From the NCBI RefSeq assembly GCF_003854895.1, contig NZ_CP033966.1, positions 1-64,000 of the forward strand: DNA of 64,000 nucleotides. Direction: 5' to 3'. Shown piece after piece: positions 11,509-19,944 of the stretch. A model generated the notes under the pieces. It saw only the letters and a list, made by a program, of their open reading frames with translations. It had not been told where the DNA came from and searched no databases. Origin of the DNA: Pigmentiphaga sp. H8. Lineage in GTDB: Bacteria > Pseudomonadota > Gammaproteobacteria > Burkholderiales > Burkholderiaceae_B. Position 1 is the stretch's first letter; each line of letters opens with the position of its first letter. A program made the position numbers and the translations under genes.

Positions 11509-11784
11509 CTAGCGGCGCCCCTTGCCCGCCTGGTCGTACTTGCGCCAGTAGGCGAACTCTTCCTCGTGGACCTCGAGGTCGATCTCCGACAGGCGTACCT
11601 GCAACCGCTCCTGCACGTCCGCGACCGCCTGGTTGTAGATCGCGGGCCCGATCTCTTCGACGAAGAAGGCGAGCAGCCCGCCGGCGGCGACGTTGCCGAT
11701 GGGCTCCTCCATGTTCTGGTCGAAGTAGCGCTGGATCGAGGCGATGGCAGTGGTCCGGACTTGCTTGTCGAGTTCGATGGTCAT
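11509..11784 (-). CDS. DUF2164 family protein
   Basis: A 91-residue protein matching DUF2164: an N-terminal IELDKQVRTTAIASIQRYF segment, then IGNVAAGGLLAFFVEEIGP and AIYNQAVADVQERLQ. The fold is helical and the function unknown. It lies just downstream of the FAH-family gene on the same strand with a 31-base gap, and may simply be read through from it. Confidence 0.85.
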   Translation of the reverse strand: MTIELDKQVRTTAIASIQRYFDQNMEEPIGNVAAGGLLAFFVEEIGPAIYNQAVADVQERLQVRLSEIDLEVHEEEFAYWRKYDQAGKGRR

Positions 11785-11815
11785 GTCGGCTTTCTGGCGA
11801 GGGATGCCGGGCCGT

Positions 11816-12745
11816 TCAATTTATCACCTCCTCCACCCGGTTCACCAACTTCCCGATCTTCTCGATCTCGCATTCGATCACGTCGCCGTCCTTGAGCCAC
11901 TGGCGCGGGTTCATCGCATAGCCGACGCCCGAGGGCGTACCGGTGGCGATCACGTCGCCCGGTTCCAGCGTCAGCCCCGAGGACAGCGACGCGATGCTGC
12001 GCGGGATGGAGAAGATCATCGCACCGGTGCTGGCGTCCTGGCGCTGCTCGCCGTTGACCTTGAGCGAGATGCGCAGCGCGTGGGGATCGCCGACGGCCTC
12101 GGGCGAGACGATCCAGGGGCCGAAGGGGCAGCTGCCGTCGATGGCCTTGCCCTTGAACCACTGGTCGTGGCGCTTCTGCAGGTCGCGGGCGCTGATGTCG
12201 TTGAGGATGGTATAGCCGAAGATGTGGCCGGGGGCGTCGGCTTCGGCGATGTCGCGGCCGCCCTGGCCGATCACGACGGCGAGTTCGACCTCGTAGTCCA
12301 GGCGGCGGGTGACGCGCTGGTCGTAGCGGACGGCGCCTTCGTGCGGGACGATGGCGGTCCAGGGCTTGGTGAAGAACTGCGGATGCTCGGGCACGTCGGT
12401 ATCGAGATTGCGCGAGGCGTTATCTTCCTGGATGTGCTCCCTATAATTGCGGCCCAGGCAGAAGATGTTCTTGGGCGGACGCGGAATGGGCGCCAGCAGG
12501 CGGTAGCTGCCGGGCGAAACCGGGTGGGCGTCGGCGACGGCGGCGATGTCGCGGCACCAGGCCCAGGTGGCGGCGCCGCCGGCGGCCAGGTCGATCATGG
12601 TCAGGCGGCCGGTCTCGGGCCACGGGAAGGGCAGCGTGGCGCGCGGGGCGGCCTGGGCGAAGGCCTGGAGGTCGCAGATGCGGCCGTCGTCCAGGAAGAG
12701 TGCGGGCAGCGGGCGGCCGCCGAGTTCAATGGTGGCGAGTTTCAT
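11816..12745 (-). CDS. Fumarylacetoacetate hydrolase (FAH) family protein
   Basis: A 309-residue FAH-superfamily enzyme. These metal-dependent hydrolases, decarboxylases or isomerases act on beta-diketo or oxo-acid ring-cleavage products. Hallmarks are IFCLGRNYREHIQE, the acidic metal site LDYEVELAVVIGQ, the GYTILNDISARDLQ loop and the GDVIATGTPSGVGYA C-terminal motif. It starts at an ATG preceded by AGGAACGAACC. An IclR gene is divergent from it across 53 bases and is its likely regulator. Substrate unknown. Confidence 0.92.
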   Translation of the reverse strand: MKLATIELGGRPLPALFLDDGRICDLQAFAQAAPRATLPFPWPETGRLTMIDLAAGGAATWAWCRDIAAVADAHPVSPGSYRLLAPIPRPPKNIFCLGRNYREHIQEDNASRNLDTDVPEHPQFFTKPWTAIVPHEGAVRYDQRVTRRLDYEVELAVVIGQGGRDIAEADAPGHIFGYTILNDISARDLQKRHDQWFKGKAIDGSCPFGPWIVSPEAVGDPHALRISLKVNGEQRQDASTGAMIFSIPRSIASLSSGLTLEPGDVIATGTPSGVGYAMNPRQWLKDGDVIECEIEKIGKLVNRVEEVIN

Positions 12746-12798
12746 GGTTCGTTCCTGGCTGAAAGAATGCGGGTAGGCGCAACGATGGAGGCAAGGAC

Positions 12799-13572
12799 AT
12801 GGCGCCCAAGGTCAAGTCGGCCCAACGGGCCATAGAGATTCTGGAATTCTTCGCGCGGCGCAAGGCGCCCGCGACACTGAGCGAGATCGCGGCGGCGCTG
12901 GACTATCCGGCCTCGAGCACCCTGGCCCTGCTGCGCACGCTGAGCGAGATGGGCTATCTCGATCACTCGTCCAGCGAGCGGACCTTCGTGCCGACGGTGA
13001 AGGCGGCGCTGCTGGGCATCTGGGTCAACGATGCGCTGATGGCCGACGGTACGATCGCCCGCCTGATGTACCAGATGCGCGAGGAAACCGGCGGCACGCC
13101 CACGCTGGGCATACAGAGCGGCCACCACGTGCAGTACATCCACGTGGTGCGCGGCCCGGATGCCCTGCACCGGCGCGACGTGGCGCCGGGCACGCTGCGG
13201 CCGCTGCTGCGGTCGGCCATGGGCACCGTGCTGCTGTCGCTCAAGCCGCCTTCCGAGCTGTGGGCGCTGGTCAACCAGATCAACGCGCACGAACCGCCGG
13301 AGCACCGGGTGTCGATGGCGGAACTGGGCAAGCGCATCCAGCAGTACCGCGAAAGCGGCTATGCCTACAGCGAAGGCGTATCGACGCCGGGGGCCGGCAT
13401 CATCACGACGTTGCTGGCCGCGCCGGCCCACCAGCCGCCAATGGCCCTGGGCATAGGCGCGAGCCTCGTGGCGCTGCGCGCCAAGAAGCTCGATTTCCTG
13501 AAGGCGCTGCAGCGGGTGGTGGAGCTTCATCGCAAGCATATGGAGGCCTTGCCGGACAAGTTCGGACACTGA
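12799..13572 (+). CDS. IclR-family transcriptional regulator
   Basis: A 257-residue IclR regulator: winged HTH at about residues 1-75 (KVKSAQRAIEILEFFARRK, then STLALLRTLSEMGYL) and a C-terminal effector domain. GGAGG precedes the ATG. It is divergent from the FAH gene and convergent with the Bug-CoA transferase-hydratase operon, whose promoter region carries two tandem palindromes. It could control either or both. Confidence 0.9.
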   Translation: MAPKVKSAQRAIEILEFFARRKAPATLSEIAAALDYPASSTLALLRTLSEMGYLDHSSSERTFVPTVKAALLGIWVNDALMADGTIARLMYQMREETGGTPTLGIQSGHHVQYIHVVRGPDALHRRDVAPGTLRPLLRSAMGTVLLSLKPPSELWALVNQINAHEPPEHRVSMAELGKRIQQYRESGYAYSEGVSTPGAGIITTLLAAPAHQPPMALGIGASLVALRAKKLDFLKALQRVVELHRKHMEALPDKFGH

Positions 13573-13606
13573 GCAGAGCGCGCGTGCCGCACCGGTCCGG
13601 CCGTTT

Positions 13607-14575
13607 TCATTGCGCGACCAGCCCGGCTTTGTCGGCAACCGTGCGCAGCGTCGCGATTTCCTTCACGTTGAAGGCGCGCATCTGCTCGGGATCGCGCTTG
13701 AGCAGTTCGGAGCCGCCCTTTTCCGCGAACTCCTGCACCGGCCTGGAATCAAGCACCTCCTTCATGGTGTCGGCCAGGCGCCGCGTGATCGCGTCGCTGA
13801 CTTCCGTGCGCGCCATCAACGCCGACCAGCCATAGATGGCGTAGTCGGGATAGCCGCTTTCGCGGATGGTGGGCACGTCCGGGAACTCGACGTGGCGTTT
13901 TTCGCCGGTGACCGCGAGGATGCGCAGCTTGGCGGCCTTGGCCGAAGGCGCCAGCGAGGCCACGCCGTCCATCGCCACGTCGATCTGCCCGCCGATCAGG
14001 TCGGTGTTCATCTGGCTGGTCGACTTGTACGAGATGGGCGTGAAGCGGATGCCGGCGATGCTGGAGAACCATTCGGTGGCCAGGCGGTAGCCCCAGGCGA
14101 AATTGCCGAAGTTCAGCTTCTCGGGTTGCGCCTTGGCCGCGGCGACGAGGTCGGCCAGTGTCTTGTACGGCGAGTTGGCCGGCACGGCGATGCCCAGCAT
14201 GCTGCGGGTGACGCCCGAGATGGGCTTGAAGTCCTTGAGCGGATCGTAGGGCAGGTCCTTGACGAGAATGGGGTTGACCGACAGGTTGGTCCAGCTGCCC
14301 AGTACCAGGGTGTAGCCGTCGGCCGGCGCGTTCTTGGCCGCCATGATGCCGATGCGGCCGTCGGCGCCGGGCATGTTGTCCACGGTCACCGCCTGGCCGA
14401 GCCGGGTGGCGAGCTGCTGCGCGACGATGCGGCCGGAGTTGTCGCTGGTGCTGCCGGGCGCGAAGGGCACGATCAGGCGGATCGGCTGGGTGGGATAGGC
14501 GGCGTCGCGCGCCTGCGCGGCCGAGGCCGAAAGGACCAGTGCGCACAGGGCGCCGGCAAGATGCATGATCTTCAT
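13607..14575 (-). CDS. Bug-family (TctC-like) periplasmic receptor
   Basis: A 322-residue solute receptor with a classic Sec signal ending near SAAQARDAAYP. Family features are QPIRLIVPFAPG followed by STSDNSGRIV in place of the more common GG-x-D loop, APADGYTLVLG and FPDVPTIRESGYP. The second loop reads ISYKSTSQ rather than VPYKG, suggesting a different ligand class from its neighbours. It is the last gene of the hydratase-CoA transferase operon (51-base gap), suggesting that its ligand is activated by the CoA transferase. Confidence 0.92.
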   Translation of the reverse strand: MKIMHLAGALCALVLSASAAQARDAAYPTQPIRLIVPFAPGSTSDNSGRIVAQQLATRLGQAVTVDNMPGADGRIGIMAAKNAPADGYTLVLGSWTNLSVNPILVKDLPYDPLKDFKPISGVTRSMLGIAVPANSPYKTLADLVAAAKAQPEKLNFGNFAWGYRLATEWFSSIAGIRFTPISYKSTSQMNTDLIGGQIDVAMDGVASLAPSAKAAKLRILAVTGEKRHVEFPDVPTIRESGYPDYAIYGWSALMARTEVSDAITRRLADTMKEVLDSRPVQEFAEKGGSELLKRDPEQMRAFNVKEIATLRTVADKAGLVAQ

Positions 14576-14626
14576 GGGTGGGTCTCCTTGGGATTATTGT
14601 CGTACCCGGGTTCGCCCCGGATGGCG

Positions 14627-15826
14627 TCAGGATCTCGCCTGGGCATCCTCGCGGTGCAGGAAGGCGGCGATCTGTTCGGGCGTGCGGCCCAGGCCGGCCA
14701 GGATCTCCGCCGTGTGCTGGCCCAGTGCCGGCGGCGGCGCGTTCAGGCCCGGGCCGTCGTGTTCGTAGCAAAAGCCCGCGTTCAGCACGCGCAGCGCCTG
14801 GGCGCCGGCCGGGATGGACAGCAGCAATTGCCGGTCGTCCAGGTGCGGCTGCGCCAGCGCCTCGGGCAGTTCGCGCACTTCGCCGGCCGGCACGCCGGCC
14901 GCGTTGAGCAGGGCCGCCCACTCGGCGGCGCCGCGGCCGGCCAGCGCCTGGCGGACCTCATGCTGCAAGGCCTCGCCATGGGCGACCCGCGTGCCGCGGT
15001 CCTGGAAGCGCGGATCGGCGATCAGGTCCTCGCGTTCGATCACGCGGCACAGCCGCTCGAACTGGTCCTGGCGGACCGCGCCCAGCGTCAGGTGCCCGGC
15101 CGCGGTGGGGAAGGTGTCGGCGGTGGGCGACATGCTGTAGCCGCGGTTGCCCTGCTTGGCGGGCCGCTTGCCGGTCAGCAGGTGCGGGCCGGCCATCGAG
15201 ATCATCAGCACCAGCGCGGCGTCGTACATGGCCACGTCCACCTGCTGCGCCTGGCCGTCGCGGCCGCGCTGCAGCAGGGCCGAGACGATGGCGAAGGCGG
15301 CCAGCAGGCCCGAATAGGTGTCGACCGCCGGATAGCCGATGCGGATCGGCGGGGTGCCCGGTTCGCCGCTCAGGCTCATCATGCCCGAGGTGCTCTGGAT
15401 GATCTGGTCGATCGCGGGCTGGTGGCGGAGCTCGCCGCGCTGGCCGTAGCCCGAGATCGAGCAGAAGACGATGCGCGGGTTGAGGGCCTTGCAGGCCTCG
15501 TAGCCCAGGCCCAGGCGGTCCATGACGCCGGGCCGGAAATTCTCGGTCACGACGTCGGCGCCGGCGATCAGCTCGCGCGCGACCGCCACGTCGGCGTCGC
15601 GCTTGAGATCGAGCACGACGGATTTCTTGCCCGAGTTGACCGACGCGAACGACGGTCCCATGCCGTCGGCATACTGGATGCCGCCGTAGTTGCGCATGGT
15701 GTCGCCGGCGGCCGATTCGATCTTGATGACCTCGGCACCGAGCAGGCGCAGGAAGTTGGTGGCGATGGGCCCCGACAGCACGTGCGTGAAGTCGACGACC
15801 CGGTAGCCTTGCAAGGGTTGAGGCAC
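14627..15826 (-). CDS. Family III CoA-transferase (CaiB/BaiF type)
   Basis: A 399-residue class III CoA-transferase, which moves CoA from a donor thioester to a carboxylic acid through an aspartyl-CoA intermediate. The N-terminus has GYRVVDFTHVLSGP and LGAEVIKIES. The expected catalytic aspartate is in HQPAIDQIIQSTSGMM. The start is a GTG with AGGAG nine bases upstream. It lies between the enoyl-CoA hydratase-like gene (12-base gap) and the Bug gene, so uptake, CoA activation and hydration of one acid is a reasonable scheme. Confidence 0.92.
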   Translation of the reverse strand: MPQPLQGYRVVDFTHVLSGPIATNFLRLLGAEVIKIESAAGDTMRNYGGIQYADGMGPSFASVNSGKKSVVLDLKRDADVAVARELIAGADVVTENFRPGVMDRLGLGYEACKALNPRIVFCSISGYGQRGELRHQPAIDQIIQSTSGMMSLSGEPGTPPIRIGYPAVDTYSGLLAAFAIVSALLQRGRDGQAQQVDVAMYDAALVLMISMAGPHLLTGKRPAKQGNRGYSMSPTADTFPTAAGHLTLGAVRQDQFERLCRVIEREDLIADPRFQDRGTRVAHGEALQHEVRQALAGRGAAEWAALLNAAGVPAGEVRELPEALAQPHLDDRQLLLSIPAGAQALRVLNAGFCYEHDGPGLNAPPPALGQHTAEILAGLGRTPEQIAAFLHREDAQARS

Positions 15827-15838
15827 GGTCGGGTTCTC

Positions 15839-16624
15839 CTACTCGGCGACGCGGGGGAATTGCCCGGTGAAGACCGGCTTGCGGCGTTCGTTGAAGGCGC
15901 GCTTGGCCTCGCGGCCGTCGGGCGTCAGGCCCAGGTAGCGCTGCATCGGCGCGCCGGCCTCCATGTGGTTGCTGAAACCGGCCATGTCCAGCAGCAGGTT
16001 GGTCGCGCTCTTGGTGTAGCGGATGGCCAGCGGCGGCAGCTCGGCCAGCGCGGTCGCCAGTTCGTCCACGGTGGCATCGAAGTCCGCCGCCGGCACGCAG
16101 CGGTTGATCAGGCCCCATTCCAGCGCCTGCGGCGCGGGCAGGCGTCCGCCCAGCAGCGACAGCTCCAGCGAGCGGGCGCGGCCGATGGTGAACAGGAAGG
16201 CGCCGCCGCTATGGTTGCCGGCCTGGATCTCGCGCATCTGGAAGAAGGCGGTGTCGACGGCGACCACCAGGTCGCAGGACGTGGCCAGGTAGGCGCCGCC
16301 GCCGATGGCCGGACCGTTCACCGCCGCCACCACGGGCTTGGCGTTGCGCTGGATGCGCTGCCGGGCGGCCACGTTCCAGCGGCCGTAGGCGTCGATGGCC
16401 TGGGGATCGGCCTGGGCGGTGAAGCGCAGGTCCTGGCCGGCGCTGAAGATGTCGCCGGCGCCGGTCAGGATGGCGCAGCGGCAAGCCGGGTCGGCCTCGA
16501 CCTCGTCGAAGGCAGCGACCAGTTCCTGGAAGGTCTGGAGATCGTGGGCGTTCTTGGCGTCGGGGCGGTCGATGACGACCCGCCAGATGGGGCCTGGTCT
16601 GTCTATCCTGATGTGCTGGGGCAT
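15839..16624 (-). CDS. Enoyl-CoA hydratase/isomerase family protein
   Basis: A 261-residue crotonase-fold protein. Oxyanion-hole segments are FSAGQDL and GPAIGGGAYLA. The glutamate usually found in GGGxEL (Glu144 of rat hydratase) is tyrosine here (GGGAYL), whereas the second catalytic glutamate is kept in QMREIQAG. The reaction may therefore be isomerisation, hydrolysis or another crotonase chemistry. The ATG at 16624 follows GGAGA; a longer frame adds nine unlikely residues. It is the first gene of the hydratase-CoA transferase-Bug operon, with two tandem palindromes 75-110 bases upstream. Confidence 0.88.
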   Translation of the reverse strand: MPQHIRIDRPGPIWRVVIDRPDAKNAHDLQTFQELVAAFDEVEADPACRCAILTGAGDIFSAGQDLRFTAQADPQAIDAYGRWNVAARQRIQRNAKPVVAAVNGPAIGGGAYLATSCDLVVAVDTAFFQMREIQAGNHSGGAFLFTIGRARSLELSLLGGRLPAPQALEWGLINRCVPAADFDATVDELATALAELPPLAIRYTKSATNLLLDMAGFSNHMEAGAPMQRYLGLTPDGREAKRAFNERRKPVFTGQFPRVAE

Positions 16625-16697
16625 GGTGTCTCCTGTCGTGGCCGCATGCATCGAATGCGGCGGATTATCTCGACGGGAAACACGGGGTAGACGCTGC

Positions 16698-16733
16698 TTT
16701 CACCCATGTGAAAGCGATTTCACGTATGTGAAA
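16698..16733. promoter_or_regulatory. Two tandem TTTCAC-N4-GTGAAA palindromes
   Basis: TTTCACCCATGTGAAA (16698-16713) and TTTCACGTATGTGAAA (16718-16733) are perfect 6-4-6 inverted repeats whose centres are 20 bases apart, two helical turns. They lie upstream of the hydratase-like gene, just after the icd stop. Tandem spacing on one helix face suggests cooperative binding by a dimeric regulator. The nearest candidate is the IclR at 12799. Confidence 0.6.
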
Positions 16734-16756
16734 AACAAGGGGGTGTAACGGGAGCC

Positions 16757-17974
16757 TCAGGCGGCAAGCTCCTGGTGCAGCGTGGCCGCGACGCGTTCGA
16801 GAAAGGGGCGCGTGTTCAGCCAGGGCTGGTCCGGGTGCACGAGGGCCGCCAGGTCCCGGGTCATGAAGCCCGCCTCCACGGTCGCGGTGCAGGATCGTTC
16901 CAGCGCGGCGGCGAAGGCGGCCAGATCGGGCGTGCCGTCCAGTTCCGCGCGCTGCCGCAGCCCGCGCGCCCAGGCGTAGATGGAGGCGATGGGATTGGTC
17001 GAGGTTGCCCGGCCGGCCTGGTGCTCGCGATAGTGGCGCGTGACCGTGCCATGGGCGGCCTCCGCCTCGAAGGCCCGCCCGTCGGGCGTGATCAGCACCG
17101 ATGCCATGAGGCCGAGGGACCCGTAGCCCTGGGCGACGGCGTCCGATTGCACGTCGCCGTCATAGTTCTTGCACGCCCAGATGTAGCCGCCCCGCCACCG
17201 GAGCGCGCTGGCCACCATGTCGTCGATCAATCGATGCTCGTAGGCCAGGCCGGCCGCGCGATAGGCCGATGCGAACTCGCTTTCGAAGATCTCCTGGAAC
17301 AGGGCGGAGAAGCGCCCATCGTAGGTTTTGATGATGGTGTGCTTGGTCGACAGGTAGACGGGGTAGCGCCGCTGGAGCCCGTAGCGGAACACGGCGCGCG
17401 CGAAGCCGGCGATCGAGGCGTCGAGGTTGTGCATGGCCATGGCGATGCCCGGTCCGTCGGTGCGGCAGACTTCGCGCTCCAGCGCGGGTCCGCCGTCGTC
17501 GGGCGTGAAGCGCATGCTGAGCGTGCCGGGCCCCGGCAGTTCGAGCTGGCTGGCGCTGGAGTGGTCGCCGTAGGCGTGGCGGGCGATGACGATGGGCTGG
17601 TCCCAGTGCGGCACGAGGCGGGGAATGTTGGCGCAGCAGATGGGCTCGCGCAATACCGTGCCGTTCAGGATGTTGCGCAGGGTGGCGTTGGGACTGGGCA
17701 GCATGGCGGGCGAGCCGAATTCGCGCATGCGTGCCGCGTCGTGCGTGATCGTCGCGCACTTGACCGCCACGCCGTGGCGCAGCGTGGCGTGCGCGGCGTC
17801 CAGCGTCACCTGGTCGCGCGTCGCGTCGCGATTGCGCAGGCCGAGATCGAAGTACTGCAGTTCGCCATCGACGTGAGGCAGGATCAGCGCTTCCTTGATC
17901 CAGGCCCAGATGACGCGGGTCATTTCATCGCCATCGATCTCGACGATGGGATGACGAAAGGTGATCTTGCGCAT
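16757..17974 (-). CDS. icd: NADP-dependent isocitrate dehydrogenase, eukaryotic-type
   Basis: Oxidative decarboxylation of isocitrate to 2-oxoglutarate. The 405-residue sequence follows the eukaryotic cytosolic/mitochondrial subfamily rather than the E. coli type: VEIDGDEMTRVIW, LSTKHTIIKTYDGRF, WACKNYDGDVQSD, AQGYGSLGLM and EAAHGTVTRHYREHQ are all present. The ATG at 17974 (MRKITFRH) is chosen over a longer frame that overlaps the aldolase gene. It follows the aldolase by 10 bases on the same strand, an odd pairing. It may be an accessory copy or act on an isocitrate-like hydroxy acid. Confidence 0.92.
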   Translation of the reverse strand: MRKITFRHPIVEIDGDEMTRVIWAWIKEALILPHVDGELQYFDLGLRNRDATRDQVTLDAAHATLRHGVAVKCATITHDAARMREFGSPAMLPSPNATLRNILNGTVLREPICCANIPRLVPHWDQPIVIARHAYGDHSSASQLELPGPGTLSMRFTPDDGGPALEREVCRTDGPGIAMAMHNLDASIAGFARAVFRYGLQRRYPVYLSTKHTIIKTYDGRFSALFQEIFESEFASAYRAAGLAYEHRLIDDMVASALRWRGGYIWACKNYDGDVQSDAVAQGYGSLGLMASVLITPDGRAFEAEAAHGTVTRHYREHQAGRATSTNPIASIYAWARGLRQRAELDGTPDLAAFAAALERSCTATVEAGFMTRDLAALVHPDQPWLNTRPFLERVAATLHQELAA

Positions 17975-17984
17975 GCGGTCTGGC

Positions 17985-18779
17985 TCAGCGGTCGTGGCGC
18001 GGGAAGCCCCCGGGTTCGGCGTCCAGCCAGCGCAGCATCGCATGCCATTCCAGTTCGCCGTAGGGCCGGCGCGTGCCGGGCTGGTAGAGATGCGCGGAGC
18101 GCGCCAGGACCTCTTCCGACGGAATGCGGATCTGCCCGATGCCGCCCGCCATGGCGTCGACCTGGGCACGGCAGGCCATCTCGAGCTGGTACATGAGGTT
18201 GAACGCCTGCGCGATCGACGGCGCACAGACCAGCAGGCCGTGGTTGCGCAGGATCATGGCGTTGTGCGGGCCGAGATCGGCGATCAGGCGCGCCTGTTCC
18301 GCCAGGTCGACGGCCGGACCCTCGAACGCGTGTTCGGCGATGTGCCCGTGGAAGCGCGAAGCCGTCTGGGTGATGGGCAGCAGGCCGCAGTCCATGGCGG
18401 ACACCGCCATGCCCGCGCGGGTATGGGTATGGATGATGCAGTGCACGTCGGGCCGCGCCCGATGGATGCAGCCGTGGATCACGTAGCCGGACCGGTTGAT
18501 GCCGTACGCGGTGGCCGGACTGCGATGGACGTGGCCGCCGTAGTCGATCTCCACGAGGCTGGACGCGGTGATCTCCTTGTACAGCAGCCCGTAGAGATTG
18601 ATCAGCAGGCGCTCGTGCTTGCCCGGGATCTGCGCGGTGATGTGGTTGTAGATCATGTCCGTCATGCCGTACCGGTCCATCAACCGGTAGCACGCGGCCA
18701 GGTCCGTGCGGGTGTGCCATTCGGCGGCGTCGACCGTGTCTTTGATCGATGGGAAATCGGTGGAGTAGTCTGGGTTCAC
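17985..18779 (-). CDS. Class II aldolase/adducin-family protein
   Basis: A 264-residue class II aldolase-fold protein, probably cleaving or epimerising a phosphorylated or free hydroxy compound. Key features are YNHITAQIPG, the glycine-rich loop region with NLYGLLYKEI, the zinc-binding HTHTRAGMAVSAM and the later RNHGLLVCAPS. A GTG start at 18779 is supported by AGGAG six bases upstream. An in-frame upstream codon at 18803 lacks such support. It is the first gene of a two-gene unit with icd and divergent from a LysR gene. Confidence 0.88.
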   Translation of the reverse strand: MNPDYSTDFPSIKDTVDAAEWHTRTDLAACYRLMDRYGMTDMIYNHITAQIPGKHERLLINLYGLLYKEITASSLVEIDYGGHVHRSPATAYGINRSGYVIHGCIHRARPDVHCIIHTHTRAGMAVSAMDCGLLPITQTASRFHGHIAEHAFEGPAVDLAEQARLIADLGPHNAMILRNHGLLVCAPSIAQAFNLMYQLEMACRAQVDAMAGGIGQIRIPSEEVLARSAHLYQPGTRRPYGELEWHAMLRWLDAEPGGFPRHDR

Positions 18780-18900
18780 GCAATGCTCCTGCTTCCGCCG
18801 CACAGACGGATGATGTAGTCTGCCGCGACGCGTCCGCGGCAGCCGGCCGGATCATCTTAAGGCGGCCATCCCGCCTGCCGCCATCCAAAATACTTCATCC

Positions 18901-18916
18901 AGTTTTTAGAAAAACT
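18901..18916. promoter_or_regulatory. Perfect inverted repeat upstream of LysR gene
   Basis: AGTTTTT (18901-18907) and AAAAACT (18910-18916) are perfect inverted arms around AG, ending 17 bases before the LysR start codon. It is a likely autoregulatory LysR site that could also serve the divergent aldolase-icd unit. Confidence 0.5.
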
Positions 18917-18933
18917 AATGCTGGAGCGTGGCC

Positions 18934-19848
18934 ATGAACCCTCAGCTTCCTCCCTTGAATCCGCTGCGTGTGTTCGAGAGCGCGGCGCGCCACCTGAGCT
19001 TCACCGAGGCGGCCGCCGAACTGCACATCACGCCGGGCGCCGTCAGCCACCAGATCAAGGCGCTGGAGACCTGGCTGGGATTCGCGCTGTTCGACCGCAC
19101 CGAGCGGCCGCCCCGGCTGACGCGCGGCGGCGAGGTCTACGCGAAGGGGCTCAGCGTCGCGTTCGGACAGATCGTGCGCGCCACGCAGGAACTGGTGGCC
19201 TCGGGCTCGGCGCAGGTCTTGACGGTAAGAGGGCATACGACCTTTTTCCTGCGCTGGCTGATTCCGCTGCTGCCCGCCTTCCAGCATGCTCATCCGACGA
19301 TCAAGATCCGTCTGGCAGCCAGCGTGGACGCGGTCGATTTCCGCCGCGACACCGTGGACGTCGGCATCCTGTACGGCGACGGGCCATGGGAGGGGCTGCG
19401 CGGCGATCTGTTGTTCAGCGATGCGCTGACGCCCGTCATGGCGCCGGCACTGGCGGCTACCCTGCCCGCCCAAGCCAGCACCGCGGCCTTGCTCAAGCTG
19501 CCGCTGCTGCATTCGAACCGGCGGCCGCAGCACTGGCCCGACTGGATCGCCGCGGCGGGCGCGGCAAGAAAGGTCTCGGCCGGCGATGTCTACTACGAAG
19601 ACCTGAGCGTGATCTACCAATGCGCCATACAAGGGCTGGGCGTCGCGCTGGGCCAGCTTCGCTACGTGGCCAGGGACCTCGAACAAGGCGTGCTGGTGGC
19701 GCCGCATCCCTTCGTGCTGCGCCGCCCGCGCGGCTATCACCTGGTCTGTCCGCAGGCGCGTGCCGACGACGCGAAGATCCGCGCCTTCCGCGAATGGCTC
19801 GTGGCCTGCGGCGCCGCCCAGTCGTTAGAAAAGTTCAAGGCCGAGTGA
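18934..19848 (+). CDS. LysR-family regulator, GcvA-like
   Basis: A 304-residue LysR regulator of the GcvA/AmpR-like branch, recognisable from the N-terminus PPLNPLRVFESAARHLSF and the HTH AAAELHITPGAVSHQIKALE. The effector domain includes FFLRWLIPLLPAFQ. The ATG at 18934 has GGAG seven bases upstream; a GTG two codons earlier is less likely. It is divergent from the aldolase-icd pair and upstream of a Bug gene on its own strand (96-base gap). Confidence 0.9.
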   Translation: MNPQLPPLNPLRVFESAARHLSFTEAAAELHITPGAVSHQIKALETWLGFALFDRTERPPRLTRGGEVYAKGLSVAFGQIVRATQELVASGSAQVLTVRGHTTFFLRWLIPLLPAFQHAHPTIKIRLAASVDAVDFRRDTVDVGILYGDGPWEGLRGDLLFSDALTPVMAPALAATLPAQASTAALLKLPLLHSNRRPQHWPDWIAAAGAARKVSAGDVYYEDLSVIYQCAIQGLGVALGQLRYVARDLEQGVLVAPHPFVLRRPRGYHLVCPQARADDAKIRAFREWLVACGAAQSLEKFKAE

Positions 19849-19944
19849 GAAATACTGGTTTGTGCGCGGTGGCGGGCCCCTTCTACGATCAGCGGCAATT
19901 CGACGGTCTCCCAAGCAGGGGCCGCCGGCGTTCAAGGAGACCTC

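Noticed and set aside
13610..16690. A 1026-codon plus-strand open frame
   Set aside because: It runs antisense to the Bug, CoA-transferase and hydratase-like genes, which have clear motifs and ribosome sites.
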